64,000 nt of DNA from Burkholderiales bacterium (GCA_016000265.1 JAECRL010000001.1:1-64000), one strand, 5' to 3'. Shown: positions 33,022 through 44,230, numbered from the stretch's first letter. Numbers and translations are program-made. Notes: generated by a model not told the origin, from the letters alone.

Positions 33022-33186
33022 GGTGAAGTCCTTGTGGGGTGAGGTGTGCAGCAAACCGTGCACAAGGGGTCAGTCGGGTGGGCGCCGCATTCCTGACAGC
33101 GAATTTGTAACAGTTGGGCGCTCAGGCGAGGCCATGCGCTGCCGCCATAGACTGCGTGCTCCTTGAACGCCCCATGTGAGTTGCCC

Positions 33187-34719
<1,533 letters not shown>

Positions 34720-34770
34720 TTCACCGTCGGCCAGGGCGTCATGGGGTCAGCGGGTCACCGTGCCACCGGC

Positions 34771-35655
34771 TCACTTGGGGAAGAAGCCGATGACGGGCCC
34801 CAGGTCCCAGCCGAGGTAGGTGACGCCCGGCACCTTGCCGTCGATGACCTCACCCAGGCGCACCTCCCGCAGCTCGCCGCTGAGGTGGATCTCGTCGGTG
34901 CGCACGAAGTTGAGGTCGCGATCGTAGACGTGCAGGGTGTCGTCTCCCTCCAGGAAGTACAGGCGGCCCTCCTCGTAGCCGATCAGGTGCCCCAGCTTGC
35001 CGCTCAGCGCGGCGCCCGCCCAGCCTTCGGGGCCGTTGGTGAAGGCGGTTTTCTTGCTGTCGAAGTCCAGCGTGCCCGCGCCGCGCCAGTAGTAGCTCAG
35101 CGAGCCATCGGCGTCCAGCCACATGCCGCGGTCGTCACCCATGGCCAGCAGGTTGCCGTTGCCCATGACGCGAGCGCCCTTCTGGGGGCCGTTCTGCAGG
35201 GTTTGGGCGTAGGACACGGATTGACCCGCGGGCACGTTGTCGGCGTAGAAGTCGAACCAGTGGTTGCGCGTGGGGGTGCGGGGGTCGACGAAGTTGACGT
35301 CCCAGTCTTCGAGGATGTCCTGCGCGCGCGGCAGCGTGGTGGCCGAGCCCATGACGTGGCCCGACTTCAGCAGGTCGCGCCACAGGGCGTTGCTGGTGGC
35401 GGTGTTGTTGCCGTCGCCCGTGACCGATCCGGGGAAGATCTGTCGCAGCAGCTGGTGGGGGCGCACGTCGTAAATCTTGGCGGGGAAGGCTTCACGCGGG
35501 TAGATGACGACGCCAGAGGCCTCATAGCGGGCGTCTTCCTTGAAACGCGAGAGGTGCGTGTACTTGAAACCCGGCGTGGTTTGGGCGATGGCGCTGCCCA
35601 GGGTGAGCAGGCCGAGCGTCAGGGCACAGAGGGCGTGAGGGATGCGGTGCTTCAT
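34771..35655 (-). CDS. Secreted protein, single-domain paralogue of the MshQ-like protein
   Basis: A 294-residue protein with a signal peptide (MKHRIPHALCALTLGLLTLG to AIAQ). I do not recognise the domain. It aligns throughout with the first about 300 residues of the 1,101-residue neighbour: both have EDWDxNxxDPxxPxRN, GNxNxLAMGDD, DGSLSYY, LIGYEExxLYFLEGD, TLHVxDRDL and PGxTYxGWDxGPxIG. The repeated acidic/aromatic pattern suggests a beta-rich extracellular fold. The gene lies 20 bases downstream of another secreted-protein gene and probably shares its transcript. Confidence 0.7.
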   Translation of the reverse strand: MKHRIPHALCALTLGLLTLGSAIAQTTPGFKYTHLSRFKEDARYEASGVVIYPREAFPAKIYDVRPHQLLRQIFPGSVTGDGNNTATSNALWRDLLKSGHVMGSATTLPRAQDILEDWDVNFVDPRTPTRNHWFDFYADNVPAGQSVSYAQTLQNGPQKGARVMGNGNLLAMGDDRGMWLDADGSLSYYWRGAGTLDFDSKKTAFTNGPEGWAGAALSGKLGHLIGYEEGRLYFLEGDDTLHVYDRDLNFVRTDEIHLSGELREVRLGEVIDGKVPGVTYLGWDLGPVIGFFPK

Positions 35656-35675
35656 GGTGTGTCCTCTTCAGCGGT

Positions 35676-36362
35676 TCATTGCGGGACGTAGGGCGTGGCG
35701 GACACGGGGGTGCGCAAGGCGATGTCGATTTTTTGCCTGAGCTCGCCGAAGTCGGTCGACTCGATGACGGCCACGGAGATCTCGTCGAGCTCCAAGGCCT
35801 GGGTGAATCGCTCGATCATCGACGGGGTCAGTCGAAGGCCAACGAGCCGTTCGTCCAGCACGAGCTTGCCGCTGGCATCCGGCTCGGTCGCCATGGCTCG
35901 GCGCACCTTGTAGGTGTAGACGGCTTGCTCCGGCACCGTCTTGCCCCCCCATGGCGTGACGTCGGCCAGAACCAGCTTGCGGTGGTAGTCGATGCGGAAG
36001 TTCGCCAGGGTCAGGCCGATGCGACGCCCGCTTTCTTCGCTGATGCGCGTGATCTCCAGGGCCGATCCGATCGAGCCGCCTTTGACGACGCCGCCACCGA
36101 TGCCGGTGTACTTGCTGGCGCCCAGGTAGATCTCGGTGATCGGCATGCGAAAAGAGCCGGCGGCCCCCGCGGTGTTGCCGCGCGCCGTGACGCTCACGTC
36201 TTTCAGGCTGAATGCGTCCAGGGCGTCTGCGGAGAAGGTCTGCACCGAGTCGGCAACGAGGCCGTTGATCGACAGCCGGGTCTGGGCGTGGGCCCCCGCG
36301 GCGATTCCCAGTCCAGCCGCCACCAGGGCGACGGACCGCAAGCAAGACAACAAGCGCTTCAT
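35676..36362 (-). CDS. Secreted hypothetical protein
   Basis: A 228-residue protein with a clear signal peptide (MKRLLSCLRSVALVAAGLGI to GAHA). The mature part is beta-rich with Gly-rich segments (VSVTARGNTAGAAGSFRMP, YTGIGGGVVKGGSIGSALEI) and ends VSATPYVPQ. No family recognised; the early part resembles secreted DUF-type proteins of pilus or surface clusters. It lies between two proteins that share a domain with each other but not with it, all on the minus strand, which suggests one surface-exposed assembly. Confidence 0.65.
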   Translation of the reverse strand: MKRLLSCLRSVALVAAGLGIAAGAHAQTRLSINGLVADSVQTFSADALDAFSLKDVSVTARGNTAGAAGSFRMPITEIYLGASKYTGIGGGVVKGGSIGSALEITRISEESGRRIGLTLANFRIDYHRKLVLADVTPWGGKTVPEQAVYTYKVRRAMATEPDASGKLVLDERLVGLRLTPSMIERFTQALELDEISVAVIESTDFGELRQKIDIALRTPVSATPYVPQ

Positions 36363-36536
36363 CTTCGGACTCCTTTTGAGTGACTTGCGTGTAACAGTAT
36401 TTGGGCAATGCTAGCGGGCTGTTCGGCGGGTGAGCTGCGGGTCAGCACCAATGGAGACCGGTCGACCCTTGTTTGGGTGTCGCATCCGTTAACTAAATCT
36501 CGGTTGGATGCAGCCCGATCACCTGAATGAGGGGGG

Positions 36537-39500
36537 TCAATACAGGTCTTGCGCGTGGATGACGCGACGCGATTCGGGCGAAAAGATGCCGAAGGTGGCT
36601 TTGGCGCCCGGGTCCCGGTCCTGGGCCAGGGGGCAGCTGACGCTGGAGCCAAGCGGCGCCCGCAGCCAAGGTTGCGCGGCGCCCGTGGTCGCGGGGTGGC
36701 TGCCTGAGCAGGCGCGGTCGTTCGCGGTGCCCCCCAGGTTGAGGGCGACGTCGAGGGCGCCAGTGACCCCGGGTGGCGGGGCGCTCAACCTCAGCACGCC
36801 GTGCCCCCCCTGGATCACGATGGCCTGCGCCTGCCCATTGAGGGTGGCCTGGGTCACCGGCGGGGTCGCGAACGCGCTCATCGGGGCGCCCGACTGGCCC
36901 CGGTGGTTGGACAGGGCCACCGCGGCGCTCGGGATCCGGGTGCAGCCGTCGGCGGCGTTGAGTGTCCAGCTTTTGCCGCTCCAGTGCTGGGCCTGCACGG
37001 GCAACTCCAGGGGCGTTCGCTCGGAGCCATAGGCGTCGCTGAGCACCAGCCGGCCGCTGCGCACCGGCCACGCGCGGCTCACGCTTTGCGAGGAAGGGTG
37101 GCCATCGCCGCGGATCACCCCCAACTGAGCCGTCAGCGGCGCGGTCTGCTTGTTCGCGAAGGTGTAGCTGACCGCGCCGAGCGGCCGACCCACCCCGGCG
37201 ACGAAGCGCGTGGCCGCCAGGCTGCTCTCGCTGAGGGCGCCCGCGCCCGCGGCGATGGGGTCAAGCTGCCAGGTGATCGCGCTGGCGTGCGACGGCGTCA
37301 GGGCCCCGCTGCCATCGAAGTTTTGCGTGACCCCGCCTTGTGCGTTGCGCGCCGTCACCGTCAGGGTGCCCAGGCCTTGGCCGCTGTACGTGAAACCGGT
37401 GCAGCCAGCGCTGAGTTCCGGGTCGAAGTACGCGGGGACGAAGGGGCCGATGGGGGCGCTCTGTCCGCTGGGGGCGAGGTTGCTGTCGAGCCAGCCCTGC
37501 GGGCGGCTGAGCTCAGCCGTGACCCGCCCGCGCCCCACCTCGCTCCAGCGCAGGTCGGAGACGGTGGCCTCGCCCTGGTTGTTGAAGTCCGCGGCCGACA
37601 GCGCGTTGCCCCCGGCGGTGCCGCTGCCGCTGAAGACGCCTGCGCGCGCGCCCGAGCCGCTGGGCTCCGTCAGCGTCCAGCCCATCGAGAGGGTGTGGCT
37701 GACGGCGCCGTCGATGCGGCCGAACCCCGGGGTGGCCGCCCCCAGGCTGTTGACGGCCCGCAGGCGCAGTGAGAAGGGCGCGCCCGCCAGGATCGCCCCC
37801 GGGCTGACCTCGGGGCGATCCACCACGAAGCCAGCCGGTGCGACCACGAAGGTCGTTTCGCCCGACATGCCGGCATCGGGGTCGTCGGCGCCGCCGTACA
37901 GGGTCGCCTTGAGTCGCATCCGACCGACATCGGCGTAAGCCAGGGACGCCTGCGCCACGCCATTGGCCTGGAAGTTCAGGGTGACCGGGCGCCCGCCGAC
38001 ATCGCACGCCTCGCTGGCCGAGCCGCTGCCGTTCAAGGCCTGGCCCTCGATGCGCAGCGCGGTGCTGGCGCTCGATGGCGTCACGTGGGCGCAAGACAGC
38101 GTCACCGCCTTGCTGCCGGTGAACGCGGGCACGCAGGCGCTTTGATCGAGGTTCGAGCGAATCGCGGTGACCTGCGCCGTGACCCCGCTGGATTCGGCCA
38201 CGTGGTCGGGTGCTTGCACGATGAAGCCCGAGCGGCTGACCTGGTGTTCGCACGATGCCGCCGCCGTGGCGGGCTGGCCGAGTGCGCAATACAGGGCCGA
38301 GGCGTCGCCCGCGGTCGCCGACAGCCCCGTGATCGACAACGGCACCTTGCCGTCGGCGGGCGGGCGGGTGACCTGCAGGCTCACGGTGGTGCTGGCGCGC
38401 CCGGCCGGGATGGTGAAGCCAATCGATGTGCTCGGCGAGGCCTGCGTTGCGGCGCCGCCCACCAGCAAGGTGCCCGACAGCCCTTGCGTGTAGCCGCTTT
38501 GGCAGTCTGTGGAGCCGCAGGCCTTGATGGTGAAGGTGCTGGCCGCGCACGTCAGGCCGGTGGCCGGGCCGCTGAGCTCGACGTGTTTGAACGGCGGCAG
38601 CACGGGGATGCGGCAATCGCTGGAGGGCGACGCCGTGTCCCCGAACTGGCACAGCGTGCCCGGGATCGCCGTGGGCAGGGGCTCGGTGGCGGGCAGGGAG
38701 ATGTTGAGCATGCCGTCGAGCGGCCGGCTGTTGATGGGCAGGGTGAGTTGCACGCTGCTGCTGTTGCGCGGGATGGTGAAGGCCTGCAAGGTGCCGTCCG
38801 ACAGCAGCAAGGTGCCACTGACGCCGCGCACATGGGGCGTGTTGCAGGTGCCGGCGTCTTCGCAGGCGCGGATCGTCAGCGTCAGGCTCTGCCCGACTTC
38901 AACCTGCGTCACGCTGGTGCTCACCAGGAAGTGGTCCAGCGGCCTCAGCGCCGTCACCCCGATGACGATGGGGCCCGCGTCCCAGCCGATGTAGGTGTAG
39001 CCCGGGATCTGGTTGTCAACGAGCTGCCCCAGGGTGTAAGCCGAGAGTTCATCGCCCAGCTTGACCAGGTCCGTTCGCACCCACTTGAGGTCCCGGTCGA
39101 AGACGTGCAGCGTGCTGTCGCCCTCCAGGAAATACAGCTGCAGCTCCTCGTAGCCGATCAGGTGCTTGAGCTTGCTGGTGAGCGCCTGGCCCGCCCAGGC
39201 GCCGTTGGTGAAGGTCTTGGCGGTGGAGTCCTTGAGCAGCCAGCCTCCCACGTAGGCGTAGTAGCTCAAGGAGCCATCGGGGTCGCGCATGACGTAGATG
39301 TCGTCCCCCATGGCCAGCACGTTCGGGTTGCCCAGGGTGTAAGCCCCCGCGTGCGGGCCCAGGGGTTGCAGGTTCAGGGGGTAGCTGATCCGCAGCACAT
39401 AGGGGTTCGAGAGCAGCGAATTGGCGTACCAGTCGAAGTAGTAATTTCGCAGCGGGTCGGCGGGGTCGATGTAGTTGAGGTCCCAGTCTTCGGAAACGTC

Positions 39501-39842
39501 GCGCGCGCGCACCCCCGTGGCCGCGCTGCCCAGCAAGTGCGGCGAGCTCAGGAACGCGTTCCACAGGTTGTTGCAGGTCTGCTTGACGCTGCCGACCACC
39601 ACCGAGGGAAACAGCGTGCGGGTTTGCAAGGCGGGGCAGACGTCGTACTCGAAGCCCCCCCGGTGCTCGGCGGGGTAGATGGTGTAGGCGCCTTGTTTGT
39701 AGCGCGCCCACTCGTCCCATCGGGCGGTGAAGGTGTAGTTGCCGGCGTAGGTGTAGGCGAGGGCGGGCGTGCCGGCCAGCATGAGCGTCAAAGCGACCGA
39801 GGCGACCCGGGTGGCTTCAAAAGTGTCGCGCAGAAGGTGCAC
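36537..39842 (-). CDS. Large secreted protein: novel N-terminal domain plus MshQ-like (DUF6701) C-terminus
   Basis: A 1,101-residue exported protein. I start at GTG 39842, with AAGGGA upstream, so that a signal peptide follows (VASVALTLMLAGTPALA); ATG 39926 is in frame. Residues about 30-300 are the domain shared with the 294-residue neighbour. Residues about 300-640 hold Cys-containing Ig-like or adhesin-like repeats (SVTQVEVGQSLTLTI, TGLTCAASTFTIKACGS). From about 640 the sequence resembles the DUF6701 region of MSHA biogenesis protein MshQ (FVVDRPEVSPGAILAGAPFS, ADFNNQGEATVSDLRWSE, FVPAYFDPELSAGCTGFTYS). A pilus-tip or surface adhesin role is likely by analogy. No pilin genes are in the window. 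Confidence 0.75.
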   Translation of the reverse strand: MHLLRDTFEATRVASVALTLMLAGTPALAYTYAGNYTFTARWDEWARYKQGAYTIYPAEHRGGFEYDVCPALQTRTLFPSVVVGSVKQTCNNLWNAFLSSPHLLGSAATGVRARDVSEDWDLNYIDPADPLRNYYFDWYANSLLSNPYVLRISYPLNLQPLGPHAGAYTLGNPNVLAMGDDIYVMRDPDGSLSYYAYVGGWLLKDSTAKTFTNGAWAGQALTSKLKHLIGYEELQLYFLEGDSTLHVFDRDLKWVRTDLVKLGDELSAYTLGQLVDNQIPGYTYIGWDAGPIVIGVTALRPLDHFLVSTSVTQVEVGQSLTLTIRACEDAGTCNTPHVRGVSGTLLLSDGTLQAFTIPRNSSSVQLTLPINSRPLDGMLNISLPATEPLPTAIPGTLCQFGDTASPSSDCRIPVLPPFKHVELSGPATGLTCAASTFTIKACGSTDCQSGYTQGLSGTLLVGGAATQASPSTSIGFTIPAGRASTTVSLQVTRPPADGKVPLSITGLSATAGDASALYCALGQPATAAASCEHQVSRSGFIVQAPDHVAESSGVTAQVTAIRSNLDQSACVPAFTGSKAVTLSCAHVTPSSASTALRIEGQALNGSGSASEACDVGGRPVTLNFQANGVAQASLAYADVGRMRLKATLYGGADDPDAGMSGETTFVVAPAGFVVDRPEVSPGAILAGAPFSLRLRAVNSLGAATPGFGRIDGAVSHTLSMGWTLTEPSGSGARAGVFSGSGTAGGNALSAADFNNQGEATVSDLRWSEVGRGRVTAELSRPQGWLDSNLAPSGQSAPIGPFVPAYFDPELSAGCTGFTYSGQGLGTLTVTARNAQGGVTQNFDGSGALTPSHASAITWQLDPIAAGAGALSESSLAATRFVAGVGRPLGAVSYTFANKQTAPLTAQLGVIRGDGHPSSQSVSRAWPVRSGRLVLSDAYGSERTPLELPVQAQHWSGKSWTLNAADGCTRIPSAAVALSNHRGQSGAPMSAFATPPVTQATLNGQAQAIVIQGGHGVLRLSAPPPGVTGALDVALNLGGTANDRACSGSHPATTGAAQPWLRAPLGSSVSCPLAQDRDPGAKATFGIFSPESRRVIHAQDLY

Positions 39843-40206
39843 TCCATTCCCTTTGAAACAGCGGGGAGTCAGGTGGCCCAAAGCAGTGAGGAAACGATTC
39901 AAGGTGATGCGAGACCGTTGCGCCAACCTTAATGGTACATGTATGTAAATGGAATGAATTCGCGAAATCGCAGGATCTGTTTGCGTTAAACGGATGAAAT
40001 CAGTTCATGGATCACGAAAACGTTTACTTTCAATGACGGGTGTGTTTCCCTAAGTGGGGGCGCTGCTCGCCCAGGTGGGGTCCGCAGCCTGCGCCGCGCC
40101 GGCTGGCGCGATGGCGCTGGCCGCCGCCACGCCGAGGTATTTCGTGCATCATTTGGCCAACGGGCGGTCGCCGCCCCCGTGTGATGGCCGCCCGATCTGA
40201 CCCGAC
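39843..40206. other. Gene-free divergent promoter region
   Basis: This lies between the divergent MshQ-like gene and the TetR gene. It contains an AT-rich patch at 39930-39960 with the palindrome TACATGTA (39937-39944), which may be an operator or part of the minus-strand promoter. The right half is host-like GC DNA with no recognised element. Confidence 0.4.
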
Positions 40207-40917
40207 ATGCCCCGCTCCGCCAAACCCGCCTCCCCCGCCGCGCCCCCGCCCAAAGCACGTGGCAAGGTCGGGCGCCCGCCCAAGACGTACGTCGAGACGG
40301 AGGAGTTGCGCACGCGCATCAAGGCGGCCACGGCCAAGGTGTTCGCCGATCGCGGCTACCACGGGCTGGCTGTCGAGGCCATCGTGCAGGAAGCGGCGCT
40401 GTCTCGCCCCACCTTCTACCGCTACTTCTCGAACGTGGACGAGGTGCTGGGCGTCGTGCTCAGTGAAGTCAACGATCGCCTGGTTCACGACGTGCAACTC
40501 GCCGTGCGAGGCGCCGCCGACCCGATGGCCAAGGTGGAAGCCGGTCTGCTGGCCTGGCGCCGTTGGGGCGAATGGGTCGGCCCGATGCTGGCCTCCATCT
40601 ACGCCGAGATGCACCAGACCAGCTCCCCCGCCTACCACCACCGGATGGGCGTCATCGAGCTGATCTCCAAAGAAGTGGACGCCGCCTACGCGCAACTCGG
40701 GCGGGGCCGGATCTCCCGCGTGCTGGTGGAGACCTTCGTCGTGGGCGTGGAGCACCTGGGCTACCGCTATCACCTGGGCGAGCAGGGGCGCAGCGAGGAA
40801 GCGTGGCGTGAGATCCGCAGCGCCATGCTGCGCCTGGCCATTGGTTTGCTGGGCGCGCGTGCCGAGTGGTCGGTTGCGCCGCAGCTGGCCGAGCAGCTCG
40901 ACATCCGGCTGGATTGA
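40207..40917 (+). CDS. TetR/AcrR family regulator
   Basis: A 236-residue TetR regulator with a disordered Pro/Ala N-terminal tail carrying an AT-hook-like GKVGRPPK (residues 20-27). The helix-turn-helix lies at about 38-85 (YHGLAVEAIVQEAALSRPTF, YRYFSNVDEVLG). The C-terminal ligand-binding part is not of a recognised subgroup. It is divergent from the secreted adhesin-like gene and could regulate it, by position only. The next gene starts nine bases downstream, suggesting cotranscription with the HDOD protein. Confidence 0.85.
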   Translation: MPRSAKPASPAAPPPKARGKVGRPPKTYVETEELRTRIKAATAKVFADRGYHGLAVEAIVQEAALSRPTFYRYFSNVDEVLGVVLSEVNDRLVHDVQLAVRGAADPMAKVEAGLLAWRRWGEWVGPMLASIYAEMHQTSSPAYHHRMGVIELISKEVDAAYAQLGRGRISRVLVETFVVGVEHLGYRYHLGEQGRSEEAWREIRSAMLRLAIGLLGARAEWSVAPQLAEQLDIRLD

Positions 40918-40926
40918 TTCAGCGCC

Positions 40927-42549
40927 GTGGACGCCCCAGCCCACCCGTCACCCGAGGCGCCCGACGCGCCGGACGCACAAGTCACGCTGGCCTACCTCAT
41001 GCGCCGCATGCGCAGCAAGAGCGACTTTCCGGCCCTGTCGGCTTCGGTCAGCCGCGTGCAGGCGCTCTCCGAATCCGACACCGACAGCCTGCAGACCCTG
41101 TGTGACGAGATCCTGCAAGACGTCGCGCTGACGCAGAAGCTGCTGCGCGTGGTCAACACGGCCCACTACCGACGCGCTGGCGCCGACCCGATCAGCACCA
41201 TCTCGCGTGCGGTCAGCCTCATCGGGGTGGCCGGGGTGCGCAACCTGGCCTTGTCGCTGATGCTGCTCGACCACATGCAGGACCAGGCCCACGCCCAGCA
41301 GCTCAAGCAGGCCTTCTTGCACACGGTCATGGCCGGCACGCTGGCCAGCGAGCTGGCGTCCAGTCCGCGAGAAGCCGAAGAGGTGTTCGTGGGCGCGCTG
41401 TTTCGACGCCTGGGCTGGTTGCTCGTGTCCTTCTACCTGCCCGATGACGCCGAGCAGATCCGCCAGCAAGGCGGCGAGCCCGGGGTGGGCGAGGCCGCCA
41501 ACGGCCAGCGCATCGTCCAGCAGGTGCTGGGCGTGAGCCTGGAGCAGCTCGCCGACCACGTCGGGCAACTCTGGGGCTTGCCCCAGGGCCTGCTGGACTG
41601 CATGCGCTCGCCCGGTGAGCTGCCACCGAAGCACCTGCTCACCGACGCCACCAGCCGCGTGCACTGGCTGGCCACGCTGGCCCAGTCGGCCTCGGACGCC
41701 ATGCTGCACACCGAGCCGGTGGAGCTGGGCCAGGCGCTGGGGCAGCTGCAGCGGCGCCACCAGCAGGCCCTGGCCCTGGCGCCGGATGCCTTGCAGGACG
41801 CCGCCGGACGCGCCCGCCAGCGCCTCACCGACCTGACGCGAGCGCTCAACCTCTCGGTGCCCGCTGCCTCGCCCGCCGAGCGCCTGCTGGACCTGTACTA
41901 CGTGGACGCGCCCAACCAGGGCCTGTCTGGCGACGCCACCCCGGGTGAGCTCGCCGACGAGGTCCAGCCCGGCGCACTGGCGCAGGCTGACCCCGCACCG
42001 GCCATGGACCGCGAGGCCATCCTGACCCACGGCATCCAGGACATCACCAACACGCTGGTGGAGTCCTTCAAGCTGCAGACCGTTTTGCACATGGTGCTGG
42101 AGACCATCTTGCGCGGCCTGGATTGCCGCCGCGTGGTGTTCTGCCTGCGTGACGCCAAGTCCAACGAACTGGTCGGCCGCATGGGCCTGGGCGAGAGCGC
42201 CGAGGTGCTCAAGGCCGCCTTCCACATCCCGCTGACGCTGCAGCCCTCCCAGCAGCCCGACCTGTTCGCGGCGGTGGCGCTCAAGAACGTCGACACCCTG
42301 ATCGCCGACGCCAGCGTGGCGGCCGTCACCCGGTTGCTGCCGGGCTGGTATCGCACCCACGTCAACGCGCCCACGTTCTTGCTGTTGCCGCTGTGGATGA
42401 AGCGCGCCGGCCAGCCTGACGTGGTGCTGGGCCTGATCTACGCCGACCAGGCTCAGGCCGGCAGCCTGCAGCTCGACGAGCGCGCCCTGTCGCTGCTGCG
42501 CACGCTGCGCAACCAGGCCATCATGGCTTTCAAGCAAAGCGCGGGCTGA
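40927..42549 (+). CDS. HDOD domain regulator with C-terminal GAF-like region
   Basis: A 540-residue signalling protein starting at GTG 40927. An HDOD domain covers about residues 20-230 (LSASVSRVQALSESDTDSLQ, KLLRVVNTAHYRRAGADPIS, VSLIGVAGVRNLALSLMLL). The HD/GYP metal residues are not retained, as expected for HDOD. The C-terminal part (about 360-535, LQTVLHMVLETILRGLDCRR, RALSLLRTLRNQAIMAF) resembles a GAF domain. Such proteins act in signal transduction, for example motility or c-di-GMP pathways, without known catalysis. It is cotranscribed with the TetR gene. Confidence 0.87.
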   Translation: MDAPAHPSPEAPDAPDAQVTLAYLMRRMRSKSDFPALSASVSRVQALSESDTDSLQTLCDEILQDVALTQKLLRVVNTAHYRRAGADPISTISRAVSLIGVAGVRNLALSLMLLDHMQDQAHAQQLKQAFLHTVMAGTLASELASSPREAEEVFVGALFRRLGWLLVSFYLPDDAEQIRQQGGEPGVGEAANGQRIVQQVLGVSLEQLADHVGQLWGLPQGLLDCMRSPGELPPKHLLTDATSRVHWLATLAQSASDAMLHTEPVELGQALGQLQRRHQQALALAPDALQDAAGRARQRLTDLTRALNLSVPAASPAERLLDLYYVDAPNQGLSGDATPGELADEVQPGALAQADPAPAMDREAILTHGIQDITNTLVESFKLQTVLHMVLETILRGLDCRRVVFCLRDAKSNELVGRMGLGESAEVLKAAFHIPLTLQPSQQPDLFAAVALKNVDTLIADASVAAVTRLLPGWYRTHVNAPTFLLLPLWMKRAGQPDVVLGLIYADQAQAGSLQLDERALSLLRTLRNQAIMAFKQSAG

Positions 42550-42575
42550 CCGGGGGTGGCTCAACCGGGTCTGGC

Positions 42576-43754
42576 TCACTCGGGCTTGGCCCGGTCCTCC
42601 AGCGCCGCCTCGATGGCGGCCTCCAGTTGAGCCTGCCCCCCCTCCCCGAAGTGGGTGAACACCAGCTTGCCTTCGCGGTTGATCAGGTACTGCGCCGGCC
42701 AGTGGCGGTTGCCGAAGTTTTCCCACGTGCGGTGCTGGTTGTCTTGCGCCACGGGGTAGGTCAGCCCATGGCGCTGGATGGCGGCTCGCACGCCGTCGGC
42801 CGAGCGCTCGAAAGCGAATTCCGGGGAGTGCATGCCCACCACCACCAGGCCGCGCCGCGCGTGTCGCTCGTGCAGGCCCTGGATGTGCGGCAGGGTGCGG
42901 ATGCAGTTGATGCAGCCGTGCGTCCAGAAGTCGACCAGCACCACCCGTCCCTTGAGGGCCTCGAGTGACAGCGGCGCGGGGGTGTTGAACCACGCGTCGT
43001 TGGACTCGAAACGCAGCACGGGCGCGCGGGCCGGGCTGGATGGCCACTCGTCGGCGCGGGACTCGATGTCCAGCCGAGGCCAGGCCTGGGTCAACCAGGC
43101 GGTGACCTGCGTGTCGACCTGCGCCAGCATGGCCAGCGCCGTGGCCGCCACGATCGCCCCGAAAGCGCGGCGCAAGGCACCCGCGCGCCGCGCCAGCGGG
43201 CCGACCCAGCGCACGACGGACCGCCCACCGTACGCGATCAGCAGCATGGGCACGCCGGCACCCGCCGCGTAGGCCAGCAGCAGACCGCCGGCTTCGAGGT
43301 GGCTGTCGTTGCGCGCCACGAGCGCCAGGATGGAGGCCAGGGCGGGCCCCGCGCAAGGCGTCCACACCGCACCCAGGGCGGCGCCCAGCGTCAGGGCGCC
43401 CAGCGGCCCCGCGCCGGCCCGGTCGCCCAGCCCCTGACCCCATGTCGCCAGGCCCGATGAGGACGACATCAGCCGGTCCGACCACGTCGGCACCAGCATG
43501 ACCACGCCCGCGAGCAGCAACACGCTGGCGCTGCCGATGCGAACCGCCTCGGGCGACAGCCCCAGCACCCGCGTGGAGGCCCCGAAGGCCAGCGCGATGG
43601 CCGCAAACGACAGCACGAAGCCCAGCACGATGAACAGCGGCCGCGTGCGGCTGTCCTGTCCGACGGAGACCCCCAGCACCAGGGGCAACAAAGGCAGCAC
43701 GCAAGGGCTGGCCACCGTGGCCAGGCCCGCGACGCCCGCGAGGAGCCATGGCAT
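42576..43754 (-). CDS. CcdA-thioredoxin fusion (DipZ-like) cytochrome/disulfide protein
   Basis: A 392-residue fusion. Residues about 1-230 form a CcdA/DsbD-type membrane domain starting with AGLATVASPCVLPLLPLVLG. The membrane Cys pair is Cys17 plus one in WTPCAGPALASIL. The periplasmic thioredoxin/AhpC-TSA-like domain (about 265-390) carries the redox motif CINC in DFWTHGCINCIRTLPHIQG, then WPAQYLINREGKLVFTHFGE. It should move reducing equivalents from cytoplasmic thioredoxin to the periplasm, for cytochrome c maturation or disulfide repair. A DUF2147 gene lies just upstream on the same strand. Confidence 0.88.
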   Translation of the reverse strand: MPWLLAGVAGLATVASPCVLPLLPLVLGVSVGQDSRTRPLFIVLGFVLSFAAIALAFGASTRVLGLSPEAVRIGSASVLLLAGVVMLVPTWSDRLMSSSSGLATWGQGLGDRAGAGPLGALTLGAALGAVWTPCAGPALASILALVARNDSHLEAGGLLLAYAAGAGVPMLLIAYGGRSVVRWVGPLARRAGALRRAFGAIVAATALAMLAQVDTQVTAWLTQAWPRLDIESRADEWPSSPARAPVLRFESNDAWFNTPAPLSLEALKGRVVLVDFWTHGCINCIRTLPHIQGLHERHARRGLVVVGMHSPEFAFERSADGVRAAIQRHGLTYPVAQDNQHRTWENFGNRHWPAQYLINREGKLVFTHFGEGGQAQLEAAIEAALEDRAKPE

Positions 43755-43765
43755 GTCGTGGCCCC

Positions 43766-44230
43766 TCAGCGAGCGTCAACCGGGCGCGCGGGCGGCGTCA
43801 CGCGCTGCCACACCTGCGTCTTGCCGAACAGCGGCAGGCCCACGTAAGGGCGCAGCACCAGGCCGCCGTCGGCGCCCAGCGACATCTGGCAGGCGTAGGT
43901 CTTGCCGTTCTCGCGGTTGTGGATCTCGCCTTCCCAGCGCGTGGTGCGCTCGCCCTCCGAGGAGTCGGGCACGAAGTCCCGCAGGATCTTCATGCCCAGG
44001 GCCGGGCGGGTGTCGACGGCCTGCATCTCCTGGCCCTCGCGGCTCATGCTGCGGTTGCCCAGCACGCGCGTGACGACGCCGCACAGCGCCGCCCCGCAAG
44101 GCGCGATGTCCACCTCCAGGTTGCCGCTGGCGGTGAGCCAGCGACCCAGCGGCGACGCGCTCGCCTGGGCCGAGGCGTTGGTGAAAGCGGCCGCGGCCAC
44201 CAGCCCGATGAGGAGGTGAAGACCTTGCAT
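43766..44230 (-). CDS. DUF2147 secreted protein
   Basis: A 154-residue protein with signal peptide (MQGLHLLIGLVAAAAFTNAS to AQA). DUF2147 features follow: GRWLTASGNLEVDIAPCG, LCGVVTRVLG, GMKILRDF, WEGEIHNRENGKTYACQMSL and LVLRPYVGLPLFGKTQVWQR. The family is a lipocalin-like secreted domain of unknown function. I start at ATG 44230, because residues upstream in the frame are not a signal peptide. It lies 11 bases before the DipZ-like gene, so the two are probably cotranscribed. Confidence 0.85.
   Translation of the reverse strand: MQGLHLLIGLVAAAAFTNASAQASASPLGRWLTASGNLEVDIAPCGAALCGVVTRVLGNRSMSREGQEMQAVDTRPALGMKILRDFVPDSSEGERTTRWEGEIHNRENGKTYACQMSLGADGGLVLRPYVGLPLFGKTQVWQRVTPPARPVDAR

Noticed and set aside
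40948..43779. 943-codon minus-strand open frame across the HDOD gene
   Set aside because: Only its downstream part coincides with the DipZ-like gene, in another frame; the rest is an antisense shadow with no family-like sequence.
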